Origin: BRH-c25 sp012519325 | GTDB taxonomy: Bacteria; Bacillota; Clostridia; Lutisporales; Lutisporaceae | Assembly: GCA_050950645.1 (NCBI GenBank) | Contig: JBMNHZ010000018.1 | Location: 185,962-249,961 of the forward strand | DNA: 64,000 bases | Reading direction: 5' to 3' | Shown: piece by piece, positions 1 to 8,602 of the stretch | Layout of the letters: every line of letters begins with the position of its first letter | Numbering within the stretch: the first letter of the stretch is position 1 | Notes under the pieces: generated by a model | Told to the model about the DNA's origin: nothing | Databases searched by the model: none | What the model saw: the letters and a program-made list of their open reading frames with translations, nothing else | Made by a program: the position numbers and the translations under genes

Positions 1-249
1 CTGGCAGCAGTGAACTTCATAAGGGTATATTATATTGGAGGTAATTCTTTGACAGTATCCGTGGTAGTAAGTGTTACATTGGTAATAACAATAATGACGG
101 CAAAGGTAATAGGAGGGGTACTTCCGCTCCTTGCAAAGGCAATAAACATCGATCCGGCTATAATGGCAAGCCCTTTGATTTCAACTATTGTGGATGCACT
201 TACGTTGCTTTCATATTTTAAAATTGCGGAAGCTATTATGAAGATATAA
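1..249 (+). CDS. mgtE: Magnesium transporter MgtE, C-terminal fragment (5' end outside window)
   Basis: The frame is open from base 1 and ends at TAA 247-249, leaving about 82 residues. The segment carries two hydrophobic stretches and the pattern GGVLPLLAK...DPA.MASPLIST..D, which matches the last two membrane helices of MgtE channels, including the conserved Asp that lines the Mg2+ pore. The N-terminal and CBS domains would lie upstream of the window. MgtE is a homodimeric Mg2+ channel of the cytoplasmic membrane, gated by cytosolic Mg2+. An internal GTG at 10 could be mistaken for a start, but the reading frame and homology continue upstream. Confidence 0.85.
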   Translation: MAAVNFIRVYYIGGNSLTVSVVVSVTLVITIMTAKVIGGVLPLLAKAINIDPAIMASPLISTIVDALTLLSYFKIAEAIMKI

Positions 250-316
250 ATAAGAAGTGAGAAGTGGAATATGGAATGTGAGAAAAGCTCGGGTATTCTT
301 TATAGTAAAGTAACGA

Positions 317-391
317 GTGACACTGAAATTCACTAAATATACGGTGGTGAAATAAAACCTAACCATGACATTATGTGAATTATCAGTGTCA
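317..391. repeat. Inverted repeat between mgtE and the PBP gene
   Basis: GTGACACTGAAATTCAC (317-333) pairs with GTGAATTATCAGTGTCA (375-391) around a loop of about 41 nt, with one mismatch. It sits between the ends of two convergent genes and could act as a bidirectional terminator or be a small palindromic remnant. No T-run follows directly. Confidence 0.5.
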
Positions 392-408
392 TACTTGTTG
401 CTTGTTAT

Positions 409-1791
409 CTATTTTATACTGAAAGCTTTTTTTAAGACTTTTGAGGCTATTGGTGCGGCTGCACTGCCACCTCCGCCTCCATTTTCTATAAGAACTGCAA
501 TTGCAACTTGCGGACTGTCTGCCGGTGCAAAGCCTACAAACCACGCATGGGATTTCTGATTGCCCCCAACCTCGGCAGTGCCTGTTTTTCCGGCAACATC
601 CACCTTGCTGACCTTTGCTCTGGTACCTGTGCCGGATTCAACCGTTTCAATCATCATACCTGTTATGATATCAGCGGTATTTTGATTCATTATCCTTGCT
701 ATCTGCTTCGGTTTGAATTCTTTTATTATTTTATTTTCACCGTCTCTAATACTGCTCACAACATATGGCCGCATCATTATTCCATCATTTGCTATTGCTG
801 CGGCTATCATTGCAGCATGCAGAGGCGTCATAAGCACCTCACCCTGCCCAATGGACTGCTGTGCAATACTCCGGCTGTCTTTTCCGCTCGGAAATACACT
901 TTCGGATACCTTAATATCTGTCTGGACTTTCTTGTTTAACCTAAATTTTGCCGCTTCATTGTATAGATTAGTATTTCCAAGTTTAAGCCCCTGTTTTATG
1001 AAATATGAGTTGCAGGAGTACTTTAAGGCATCTCCAAGTGTTATGCTGCCGTGGGATTTGCCTTCACTGTCTTTTATAGTATAACCGTCTACATTCACTT
1101 CTCCTGTGCATTCTATCTCATTGTCCTGTAAATTATTTGCCAGTATGGAGGATGCAATTACCAGCTTGAATATTGAACCTGGCGGATAAAGCCCTTCCGA
1201 TGCTCTGTTGAGAAGGGGGCTATTCTTGTCATTTATGAGGCTTTCCCAGTTGTTTTGTATACCGGATGGATCAAAATCCGGTTTACTGGCCATAGCAAGT
1301 ATTTCCCCGGTGCCGGGCCTCAGTACTACAATCGCTCCTTTCTTGCCGCGAAGCAGATCAGAGGCATAGACCTGCAGGGAACGATCCATAGTCAGTACGA
1401 TATTGCTGCCCTTTATATAATAGTCATTGATTTTACTTCTCAAATCCTCCATAGTATCGCTGGCGCTCATGAGTTCCTTGTTGTAAAGAGCTTCGAGCCC
1501 TGAAGAACCATACTTTTCACTTGAATACCCTATGACATGAGAAAAATATCTGGGGTAGGCATATGTGCGTTTTACTCCGGCCTTATATTTTGTACTCTTT
1601 GCGAGAATCTCTCCGTTTTTATCCAGTATGCTTCCCCTTATAACGTTCCCGCTTGATTCCCTGAGCCTTCTGTTATAAGAATTAGAATATATCAGTCTGG
1701 ATTCAAACAGGTTGAAATATAGTAGATACAGACATATCAGAGAAAATAAAGATAAATATGCGTATTTGATTATTTTAGTTCTGTTTTTCAA
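409..1791 (-). CDS. Penicillin-binding protein, transpeptidase (class B, short PbpA/FtsI-like)
   Basis: DD-transpeptidase that cross-links peptidoglycan outside the membrane; about 460 aa from the TTG at 1791, chosen because GAGGTG lies just upstream and the first residues lead straight into a single N-terminal membrane anchor (about residues 8-28). All three penicillin-binding motifs are visible: S206-I-F-K (active-site serine in PPGSIFK), S259-C-N and K402-T-G. The open frame runs further upstream to 2142, but that part overlaps the ftsW/rodA-like gene and is not protein-like. It lies 50 nt downstream of that SEDS polymerase gene, the classic SEDS/PBP pairing. At 460 aa it lacks the long N-terminal and PASTA extensions of larger PBPs, resembling actinobacterial PbpA. 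Confidence 0.9.
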   Translation of the reverse strand: MKNRTKIIKYAYLSLFSLICLYLLYFNLFESRLIYSNSYNRRLRESSGNVIRGSILDKNGEILAKSTKYKAGVKRTYAYPRYFSHVIGYSSEKYGSSGLEALYNKELMSASDTMEDLRSKINDYYIKGSNIVLTMDRSLQVYASDLLRGKKGAIVVLRPGTGEILAMASKPDFDPSGIQNNWESLINDKNSPLLNRASEGLYPPGSIFKLVIASSILANNLQDNEIECTGEVNVDGYTIKDSEGKSHGSITLGDALKYSCNSYFIKQGLKLGNTNLYNEAAKFRLNKKVQTDIKVSESVFPSGKDSRSIAQQSIGQGEVLMTPLHAAMIAAAIANDGIMMRPYVVSSIRDGENKIIKEFKPKQIARIMNQNTADIITGMMIETVESGTGTRAKVSKVDVAGKTGTAEVGGNQKSHAWFVGFAPADSPQVAIAVLIENGGGGGSAAAPIASKVLKKAFSIK

Positions 1792-1841
1792 CTGAATCAC
1801 CTCGGATACTTTCAGGCGGCTTATATTGCAAGGCTTGCCGA

Positions 1842-3140
1842 TTAGTCTGTTTTTTCTGCCATGGTATTGATGCAGCATAGTATTCCCACGTTTATAAACT
1901 GTGAAAGAAGTGAACTTCCGCCATAGCTTACAAAAGGAAGAGTAATGCCTGTTATAGGTATGATGTTCAACACACCGCATATGATTACAAGGGTCTGTAT
2001 TGCAGTAAGGGAGGTAAGGCCAAAAGCTGCTGAAGAATATATGGGATTGCTGCATTTTGAGCTTATATCCATACCAATTATGCTGATAAGTGCATACATG
2101 GCTAACAGTGATATTCCGTTCAGTATACCTGTCTCCTCGCATAATGCTGAGAATATGAAATCTGTGTGCACAGCAGGTATAAATTTAGGATCCCCAAGGA
2201 AAAGTCCGGTGCCGATAAGACCGCCTGTAGCAACTGCAAACAGGGATTGAGTTATCTGATAGGACTTTCCGGATGTATATTTCCAGGGATTGATCCATGC
2301 CAGAACCCGGGATCTGATATATGAAAAAGCAAAGTAGCTTATAAAAGCCCCTCCTATGGCTGCACCTGCTGAAATTGCGGTATAATAGCCCTTGATATCT
2401 TTGGTAAAAAGCATTACAAGATATACTGCGAAAAATAAGAAGGCGGAGCCTATGTCCCTTTGAAGGACAAAAAAGCAAATTACTGCAAGAATTGATGCGG
2501 CAATTCCGACAAATCTTCTAGTGCTTAGTTCTTGACTTAGCAGACAGGCCAGGAAGAATACAAAAATCAGCTTGATGAATTCGGAAGGTTGTACATTTGT
2601 AAAATAAAGATTTATCCAGTTTTTTGAGCCGTTGATTTCTATGCCCCATATTTGGGTTATCAGAAGAAGAGCAAGAATCAAACCTCCAAGCAGCGAGAGA
2701 TGCTTATATTCAATTTGAAATCTTTTCATGAATATAAAAGCAGCAAAAAATCCAAGCATGCCTGCTGCCGCAAAGCATGCCTGCCTTAAGCCGTATTCCG
2801 GGCTCAGCCTGTACAGTATTATGAGTCCTGTTTGAAGCATATTATATACGATGTCATACATTAGGCAATTGCATCCAATTGAAAGTTTTGCCAGAACAAG
2901 TCTCGAAAGCATATAAGCAGAGGCAAGCCCGACACCGATATACAGAGCCGTATAGTCAAGGGGCTCGTAATAATATGCAATCAAAGAAAAATTCAATATA
3001 ATTAGAATCAAATTCAGCAACGGAGAAATATACCGGCATGTGCGGATATTCTTGCTGTATGCCATCCAGCATGACAAAGCAAAGCCGGCGGTTAAAGCTG
3101 TATATATGAATCTGTAACTCCATGAAAGAACTTCAAACAT
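1842..3140 (-). CDS. SEDS peptidoglycan polymerase, FtsW/RodA/SpoVE family
   Basis: Polytopic membrane glycosyltransferase (432 aa, about 10-12 hydrophobic segments) that polymerises lipid II. Family signatures include G-INGSKNWI followed by QPSEFIKL, QRDIGSAFLFF, the HTDFIFSALCEETG stretch and the C-terminal GITLPFVSYGGSSLLSQF. The ATG at 3140 follows GGTGAT. It has a longer N-terminal region than SpoVE, like the FtsW/RodA proteins that pair with a short PBP in clostridia and actinobacteria. It is probably transcribed with the PBP gene 50 nt downstream, and the two products likely form one synthase complex. Whether it serves division, elongation or sporulation cannot be told from sequence. 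Confidence 0.92.
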   Translation of the reverse strand: MFEVLSWSYRFIYTALTAGFALSCWMAYSKNIRTCRYISPLLNLILIILNFSLIAYYYEPLDYTALYIGVGLASAYMLSRLVLAKLSIGCNCLMYDIVYNMLQTGLIILYRLSPEYGLRQACFAAAGMLGFFAAFIFMKRFQIEYKHLSLLGGLILALLLITQIWGIEINGSKNWINLYFTNVQPSEFIKLIFVFFLACLLSQELSTRRFVGIAASILAVICFFVLQRDIGSAFLFFAVYLVMLFTKDIKGYYTAISAGAAIGGAFISYFAFSYIRSRVLAWINPWKYTSGKSYQITQSLFAVATGGLIGTGLFLGDPKFIPAVHTDFIFSALCEETGILNGISLLAMYALISIIGMDISSKCSNPIYSSAAFGLTSLTAIQTLVIICGVLNIIPITGITLPFVSYGGSSLLSQFINVGILCCINTMAEKTD

Positions 3141-3259
3141 AATATCACCAACGTTATTTTATTATACAATAATTCTGGGCAAATTGCATCCTTGCATTCA
3201 CATATTCTAAATTATGTGCTAGAATAACCTTATTGAATTCAGAAGAAAAGGAGCACTTT

Positions 3260-3898
3260 ATGGGATATAAGTATGTATTATTCGATCTTGACGGTACTCT
3301 TATCAATACGAACAAGCTTATTATAGATTCCTTTAAGCATACATACAAGAAATGTCTTGGTTTGGATGTCTGCGAGGAGGAGATATTGAAATGCTTCGGG
3401 GAGCCTCTGAAAGTGACATTGAGAAGATACTCCGAGGAAAAGGCGGATGAATTGTTCAATACATATATTGAGTATAATGAGTTGAGACATAACGATACAG
3501 TAACTATATTCGATGGGATTCAGGAACTGCTGGCTGAGCTTGTGAATCAAGGCCGTACCCTTGCTGTTGTAACTGCCAAAAGGAGAAGTATGGCCATTAT
3601 GGGCCTTGAGTTATTTGATATAAAGAAATACTTTGATGTGATTCTGACCCTTGAAGATACCGAGTTACACAAGCCAAATCCGGCTCCTGTCATAAAGGCC
3701 CTGCAGCTTTTGGGGGCGCACCCTTCGGAAGCATTAATGGTAGGAGACAGTGTTTTTGACATCCACAGTGCCCATGGGGCTTCTATTGCGGCTGCACTTG
3801 TGAAATGGAGTGCCGCTCAGGACTTTCAGGAGGATTCAGCATCGGCGGATTATATAGTGCATGACACAAGAGAGCTGTTGAAAATAATAGAAGAATAA
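3260..3898 (+). CDS. ppaX: HAD-superfamily phosphatase, PpaX-like pyrophosphatase
   Basis: Haloacid dehalogenase hydrolase of 212 aa. Motif I is FDLDGTL close to the N-terminus, motif II the threonine in VVTAKRR, motif III the Lys in LHKPNPAP, and motif IV GDSVFDI. The run FDLDGTLINTN and the C-terminal arrangement resemble PpaX, the pyrophosphatase that hydrolyses PPi released by HPr kinase/phosphorylase; phosphoglycolate phosphatase (Gph) is the alternative. The frame is open from a TTG at 3233, but ATG 3260 follows AAAGGAG at good spacing. It is monocistronic, running divergently from the PBP/FtsW pair and convergently with the ABC permease. Confidence 0.75.
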   Translation: MGYKYVLFDLDGTLINTNKLIIDSFKHTYKKCLGLDVCEEEILKCFGEPLKVTLRRYSEEKADELFNTYIEYNELRHNDTVTIFDGIQELLAELVNQGRTLAVVTAKRRSMAIMGLELFDIKKYFDVILTLEDTELHKPNPAPVIKALQLLGAHPSEALMVGDSVFDIHSAHGASIAAALVKWSAAQDFQEDSASADYIVHDTRELLKIIEE

Positions 3899-3920
3899 TG
3901 CGCCGCATTATTCTTCTATT
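3886..3920. terminator. Perfect 17-bp palindrome between convergent genes (GAATAATGCG family)
   Basis: AATAGAAGAATAATGCG (3886-3902) and its exact complement (3904-3920) flank a single C, and a T-rich tract follows. It can serve as a bidirectional terminator for ppaX and the ABC permease gene. The same palindrome recurs at 7218-7244 and, split by an insert, at 24862-25025. Confidence 0.75.
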
Positions 3921-3934
3921 ATTTTCTAGTCTCA

Positions 3935-4741
3935 TTACCTCATCTTAACAAATTTCTTTTCAATCCATGCCACTGACAGATACATAAGCGCTGCAGCTAT
4001 GGCCAGTATAATAACGCTGGTCATAACCAGGTCCATTTTAAATACCTGTCCGCCATAGATAATAAGGTGGCCCAAGCCTGCTTTGGATACCAGAAACTCT
4101 CCTACAATGACTCCTACCAGAGACAGTCCTACGTTGATTTTCAGCGTTGATATTATCTCCGGAATACTGGATGGGAATACCACTTTTCTGAGTATTTGAA
4201 TCTTTGTGGCGCCAAAGGTTTTCAGGAGTTTAATTTTATCCTCGTCACAGCTTTTGAAGGACTGGTAAACATTAAGAATTGTGACGATTATGGATAAGAG
4301 AAGGGCCATTACTATGATGGAGCCGGTGGTTCCCCCGACCCAAACGAGTATTATTGGGCCCAAAGCAGTTTTAGGCAGTGCATTAAGTACTACAAGGTAA
4401 GGATCAAGAACCCTTGCAGTAAAGCTTGACCACCAAAGGACAATTGCAACAAGTGTTCCCAGAATTGTGCCGGATACAAAACCTATAATTGTTTCATATA
4501 TGGTCACTCCCGTATGGAGGAACAGGGAGCCGTCCTTTGAAAGATTTACCATGGTTTTTACAATTCTGGAGGGCTGGCTCATGATAAAAGGATCTATCCA
4601 CCTCATCTCAGCAGCAACTTCCCATAACGCAAATAACGCAACGAGTATTATTATTCTGGAAATCATCACGGCATTATTTGTAACCTTTTCTTTCCTGATA
4701 AATTCTTTATGTTCACTAGAGTATTCTTCATACATGGACAT
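3935..4741 (-). CDS. ABC transporter permease (SsuC/TauC/ThiX-type)
   Basis: Inner-membrane permease of 268 aa with six predicted helices and a BPD_transp_1 (MetI-like) domain. The EAA-type loop that docks on the ATPase is visible as LLKTFGATKIQILRKVVFPSSIPEI. The start ATG 4741 follows AAGGAG and overlaps the end of the upstream ATPase gene by 14 nt, so the two are translationally coupled. Together with the ATPase (4728-5498) and the NMT1-like lipoprotein (7307-8326) it forms a nitrate/sulfonate/taurine-class importer. The substrate cannot be read from sequence; thiamine precursors, sulfonates or aromatic compounds are typical for this class. Confidence 0.88.
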   Translation of the reverse strand: MSMYEEYSSEHKEFIRKEKVTNNAVMISRIIILVALFALWEVAAEMRWIDPFIMSQPSRIVKTMVNLSKDGSLFLHTGVTIYETIIGFVSGTILGTLVAIVLWWSSFTARVLDPYLVVLNALPKTALGPIILVWVGGTTGSIIVMALLLSIIVTILNVYQSFKSCDEDKIKLLKTFGATKIQILRKVVFPSSIPEIISTLKINVGLSLVGVIVGEFLVSKAGLGHLIIYGGQVFKMDLVMTSVIILAIAAALMYLSVAWIEKKFVKMR

Positions 4742-5498
4742 CCAGCTCCTTCCATATCTTATTGAAATATATCCTGAATTCAGGAGCTTCTCTGCAGATT
4801 ATGGGAGTTTTGTTTTCACAGGTAGTCAGTTGAATATCATGCTCTGATTTTACCTCTCCCGGCCTTCTTGTAAGTACTATTATCCTGTCTGACATCGACA
4901 CTGCTTCTGCTATGTCATGGGTAACAAGAATAGCTGTCTTTTTCTCCTTTTTGATTATAAGCCAAATTTCTTCGGAAATAGCTAGTCTCGTCTGATAGTC
5001 AAGAGACGAAAAGGGTTCATCCAGAAGGAGTATTTCCGGATTGACAGCCAGGGTTCGTATGAGAGCCGCTCTTTGACGCATTCCTCCCGAAAGCTGCTTG
5101 GGATAGTAATACTTGAATTCACCAAGACCGTACTCCTCCAGCAGCCTTTCAGCGTTTCTCAAAGTATCCTTATTCAGTTTCTTTTGAATTTCAAGCCCTA
5201 TGGTGGTATTCCTGAGTATTGTGAGCCATTCAAACAGATGATCCCTTTGCGGCATATACCCGACATTGCTTGCCAGACCTACTACAGGCTCATTATTAAT
5301 TAAGATTTCACCTGTAGAAGATTTTATAAGCCCCGAAATAAGAGAAAGCAAAGTTGACTTGCCGCAGCCGCTTGGGCCTACAATGCTGACGAACTCTCCT
5401 CTTCTTATGTCCAGGGATAGATTTTTAATGGCTTGGGTTTCACCTTCAAGTGTATGGTAGTTCATGGTCACGTTTTTTAGCTCTACTACCTTGTCCAC
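4728..5498 (-). CDS. ABC transporter ATP-binding protein (SsuB/TauB/ThiZ-type)
   Basis: Cytoplasmic ATPase of 256 aa with a complete set of motifs: Walker A GPSGCGKST (residues 41-49), Q-loop PQRD, signature LSGGMRQRA, Walker B LLLDEPF and the switch His in VTHD. It belongs to the family that powers importers fed by NMT1/THI5-like binding proteins. The GTG at 5498 follows GGGGG; the gene overlaps the permease gene downstream. The cognate binding protein gene lies upstream on the same strand, but is separated by an amidohydrolase gene on the opposite strand, so the importer is encoded in two transcription units. Confidence 0.92.
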   Translation of the reverse strand: MDKVVELKNVTMNYHTLEGETQAIKNLSLDIRRGEFVSIVGPSGCGKSTLLSLISGLIKSSTGEILINNEPVVGLASNVGYMPQRDHLFEWLTILRNTTIGLEIQKKLNKDTLRNAERLLEEYGLGEFKYYYPKQLSGGMRQRAALIRTLAVNPEILLLDEPFSSLDYQTRLAISEEIWLIIKKEKKTAILVTHDIAEAVSMSDRIIVLTRRPGEVKSEHDIQLTTCENKTPIICREAPEFRIYFNKIWKELDVHV

Positions 5499-5637
5499 TG
5501 CTACACCCCCGGTTAGTTCTTATAACTCCATACTATTCATCGGCAGGAGTATTAGTGAACAAAAGAAAAATAAGTATTGTGGTATATATGCTATAATTCA
5601 AATTGCATGAAAAAAATTTATAATATGGGGTGCAGTC

Positions 5638-7233
5638 ATGAAGATATTCACTAATTGCCGAATAATTACCATGGATGATGAAATGCCTTATGGAGATTAC
5701 ATTGTGGTTGATGACGGAAGAATTATAGAAGTAGGGAAGGGCAGTATAAAATGGGAATATAAGGGAGGAAAACAGGTAGACCTTAAAGGATGTGTTGTGA
5801 TACCCGGTTTCTGGGAGTCACATCTCCATGTTGCAACAGGAGTAAGGAGTCTTATGGAGCTAAATCTTAAAGACTGCAGTGATAAACAGATGAGAGAACG
5901 AATGAAGTCCTATTGTAAAAAGATCCCTTCAGGAGATTGGATAATAGGCCATGGGTGGGATGAAAGCAAGCTGTTTGGAGGAAAGTTTCCGAACAGACAT
6001 ATTCTGGATGAGCTTTGCAGCAGCAACCCTATGGTTTTGGTGAGAATGGACGGACACTCCCTGTGTGTCAATACTGCTGCCATTTATCGCCTGGGGCTTA
6101 ATGAACAGGAGTACTCTCCTGAGGTGCCTATGAGTGAAGACGGATTACCTGCCGGTATGTTTTTCGAGAATGCTGCAACAGACATTCTTGCGTGCATAGA
6201 GAGCCTGCTTCCTGACGATTATCTAGAAAGGGTATTACTAAGAGCTCAGGACTTATTCCTGCAAAATGGAATAACCTCAATTAATGATATTTACATACAA
6301 AATGGGAGATATCTGAAGCTTTACAAGAAGCTTGAAGCGGAAAAGAGACTAAAGATAAGGGTTACTGCTTCTCCGAATGGCGCAGATGATAATTTGACAG
6401 AGGAGTTTGAAATAAGCAGGATAAATCAGAATGAAAGGCTTAAAATAGGACCCCCTAAGTTTTTCATGGATGGGAGCTTCGGTTCAAGAACGGGACTGCT
6501 TTGGGAGGAGTATGACGATGATCCGGGAAATAACGGGATACAGCTTTATGAGAAGGCTGGTTTGAAAGATATAATAAGCAGTAATGCAGCTAAAGGCCGT
6601 TCTGTCAGTATACATGCCATAGGCGACAAAGCAGTCAGTATACTGATTGATGTGTTTGACAGTATTAAACATGCAAGAGGCAGCAAGCCAAGAAACAGAA
6701 TTGAGCATATTCAAATAGTAAGAGAACAGGACATAAAAGGATTCAAGAAGCATTCCATAACAGCATCCTTTCAGCCGGTATTCCTGTATGAGGTGAACCT
6801 GACACGAGAAAGGCTTGGTAAGGAAAGACTTTCCAGGGTTTATAGATTCAAGAGCTTTATTGATGAAGGGGTAAATGTGATTTTCAATAGTGATTGGCCA
6901 TATGGAGGGGAGGAGTTCCCGGAGAAACCCGACGGGATAAAATATATTGGATTTGAGCCATTGCTTGGTATCCATGCCGCATGCTGTATGCAGATGAATG
7001 CAAATGAAGCTTTAACTCCGATACAGGCGTTGAAATGCTATACTGTAAACCCGGCTTATGTGAATTACAGGGAAGAAGAACTAGGGAAGCTGAAAAAAGG
7101 ATTTTTTGCTGATTTTGCAGTATTGTCCAAGGATATAACGAAAATAGAAGCTGAGGATATAATTAATACGAAAGTAATAGAAACTTATATAAGCGGCGAA
7201 AAGGTCTATGAAAAAAAGAATAATGCGATATAA
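5638..7233 (+). CDS. Amidohydrolase family 3 protein (YtcJ-like metal-dependent hydrolase)
   Basis: Cytoplasmic metal-dependent hydrolase of 531 aa. It shows the N-terminal H62-x-H64 metal motif (in FWESHLHV), FFMDGSFGSRTG in the barrel, SIHAIGDKA, RIEHIQ and the late Asp in NSDWPYGG, all standard for YtcJ/amidohydrolase_3 proteins. Members hydrolyse N-acyl or amide bonds; the true substrate is unknown. ATG 5638 follows GGGGTG. The gene lies inside the transporter locus on the opposite strand, which suggests (inference) that it processes the imported compound. The GAATAATGCG palindrome follows its stop codon. Confidence 0.85.
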   Translation: MKIFTNCRIITMDDEMPYGDYIVVDDGRIIEVGKGSIKWEYKGGKQVDLKGCVVIPGFWESHLHVATGVRSLMELNLKDCSDKQMRERMKSYCKKIPSGDWIIGHGWDESKLFGGKFPNRHILDELCSSNPMVLVRMDGHSLCVNTAAIYRLGLNEQEYSPEVPMSEDGLPAGMFFENAATDILACIESLLPDDYLERVLLRAQDLFLQNGITSINDIYIQNGRYLKLYKKLEAEKRLKIRVTASPNGADDNLTEEFEISRINQNERLKIGPPKFFMDGSFGSRTGLLWEEYDDDPGNNGIQLYEKAGLKDIISSNAAKGRSVSIHAIGDKAVSILIDVFDSIKHARGSKPRNRIEHIQIVREQDIKGFKKHSITASFQPVFLYEVNLTRERLGKERLSRVYRFKSFIDEGVNVIFNSDWPYGGEEFPEKPDGIKYIGFEPLLGIHAACCMQMNANEALTPIQALKCYTVNPAYVNYREEELGKLKKGFFADFAVLSKDITKIEAEDIINTKVIETYISGEKVYEKKNNAI

Positions 7234-7247
7234 TCGCATTATTCAGC
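7218..7247. terminator. Palindrome of the GAATAATGCG family after the amidohydrolase gene
   Basis: GAATAATGCGA (7218-7228) and TCGCATTATTC (7234-7244) form an 11-bp stem with a 5-nt loop overlapping the last codons of the amidohydrolase gene. It is a likely terminator and a member of the dispersed palindrome family also found at 3886 and around the insert at 24.9 kb. Confidence 0.6.
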
Positions 7248-7306
7248 TTTTGCCATAAATGAACCCCCGGATTGAGTAAGGCTTTGAAGATATCGCACCT
7301 CTTAAG

Positions 7307-8326
7307 TTATTGTTTTACTGTTTCGATTGCTTTTTTTGCAAATTCCTGAGTTACTATCTGATCATATTCCACTTTTTTATCCAGTTCCCCTGCGGTTTTC
7401 ATTACTTCCTGCAGCAAATCAAGGGATTCAGGAGTTGTTATTGGATCAGTGCACCAGGCATCTATTTCCTTGTATCTATTTACTACGGTAATCAGAATAT
7501 CTTCGTCAGTATCAGGGAAGAAGGACTTAATCGCTTCAGCTATCTCTTCTGCTGTATGGTTGTGGACCCAAAGCTGGCCTTTATAAAAGGCATTTGTAAA
7601 CTTCTGTATCAATTCGGGATTTTTGTCAATATTGCTTTTTGAAGTGAAATACGCGGTATAAGCAATTAAACCGCTTTCTTCTCCCAATGAAGAGACAATC
7701 TTGCCTGCGTTTTCTTTCTCCAGCATGGATGCTGTAGGCTCAAACAATGCAACATAGTCTCCTACCCCGCTCTTGAAAGCTCCTGCAGTAGCCGTAAATT
7801 GAAGATTTGTGATTATCTCGACATCCTTACCCGGTACTACTCCATGTTTCTTCAATACATATTCAAGTGTCATTTCGGGTACTCCTCCCGGCCTTCCGCC
7901 GATTATAACCTTTCCTTTTGTGTTTTCCCATCTGAATTCAGGTTCATCGTTGCGTGCCACCAGAAAGGAACCGTCTCTCTGGGTAAGCTGCGCAAATATT
8001 ACAGCATAATCTTCCTTGCCCTGATCGTACACATAGATAGCGGCTTCAGGCCCCGCAAAGCCGATGTCGCACTGTCCGGAAAGAAGTGCTGTCATTGTCT
8101 TGTCCGCACCCTGGCCTGTAGTCAGCTCTATTTCCAGGCCTTGCTCTTCAAAGAAGCCCTTATTAATTGCTACATACTGCGGAGCATAAAAAATCGAGCG
8201 CACCACCTCGTTAAGCCTTACGGTAGTCAGCTCTTTCTTGCTGCAGCCTGCGGAAAGCATCGCTACAGAAGAAAGCATAATAAGGACAGCGAGCACAATT
8301 GATACTAGTTTGGCAGATTTCCTCAC
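7307..8326 (-). CDS. NMT1/THI5-like substrate-binding lipoprotein of an ABC importer
   Basis: Extracellular lipid-anchored binding protein of about 339 aa. A signal peptide ends in the lipobox LSAGC with Cys28 as the acylated residue. The mature part matches the NMT1/SsuA fold: FYAPQYVAINKGFFEEQGLEIEL near the N-terminus, then the ligand-pocket stretch GQCDIGFAGPEAAIY and a GGRPGGVPEMTLEY segment. The GTG at 8326 is chosen over the adjacent TTG at 8329 because it has better spacing to AGGAGGG. It probably feeds the permease/ATPase pair at 3935-5498. A hairpin sits between promoter and ribosome site (8349-8377). Confidence 0.88.
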   Translation of the reverse strand: MRKSAKLVSIVLAVLIMLSSVAMLSAGCSKKELTTVRLNEVVRSIFYAPQYVAINKGFFEEQGLEIELTTGQGADKTMTALLSGQCDIGFAGPEAAIYVYDQGKEDYAVIFAQLTQRDGSFLVARNDEPEFRWENTKGKVIIGGRPGGVPEMTLEYVLKKHGVVPGKDVEIITNLQFTATAGAFKSGVGDYVALFEPTASMLEKENAGKIVSSLGEESGLIAYTAYFTSKSNIDKNPELIQKFTNAFYKGQLWVHNHTAEEIAEAIKSFFPDTDEDILITVVNRYKEIDAWCTDPITTPESLDLLQEVMKTAGELDKKVEYDQIVTQEFAKKAIETVKQ

Positions 8327-8348
8327 CAAATACCCTCCTAACTTATTG

Positions 8349-8377
8349 CATCAGCCTTCTGTATAGGCAGGCTGATG
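8349..8377 (-). promoter_or_regulatory. Hairpin in the leader of the binding-protein gene
   Basis: CATCAGCCT (8349-8357) pairs with AGGCTGATG (8369-8377), a 9-bp stem with an 11-nt loop, just upstream of the ribosome site of the NMT1-like gene. It has no T-run, so it is more likely a processing, stability or translational control element than a terminator. I could not match it to a TPP or other known riboswitch. Confidence 0.4.
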
Positions 8378-8602
8378 TTCTGATTTACTACTATTATTTT
8401 TATATTATGTGATGTATAATATTTTGAGACAGTCCAATTTTTAATCGAACTGATGAGTATTAACAGCATAAAATGGTATGAGGGCAGATATAAGACATAA
8501 ATATTTATGATATTTGTGGGGGAACATAAGAATATCAACTCGGAAACGTAATTAATTCAAAAAGCAGCACATATTAAGAGAATGTAGCATGGAGAGGTAA
8601 GT

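Noticed and set aside
10..249. 79-codon ORF with its own GTG start
   Set aside because: The frame and MgtE similarity continue to the window edge; it is the 3' part of a longer gene.
1792..2142. N-terminal extension of the PBP gene
   Set aside because: Overlaps the ftsW/rodA-like gene, is His/Cys/Tyr-rich and not protein-like, and the TTG at 1791 has a proper ribosome site.
8330..8602. TPP riboswitch upstream of the NMT1/THI5-like gene
   Set aside because: No CUGAGA...ACCUGA-type core on the minus strand; only a simple hairpin is seen.
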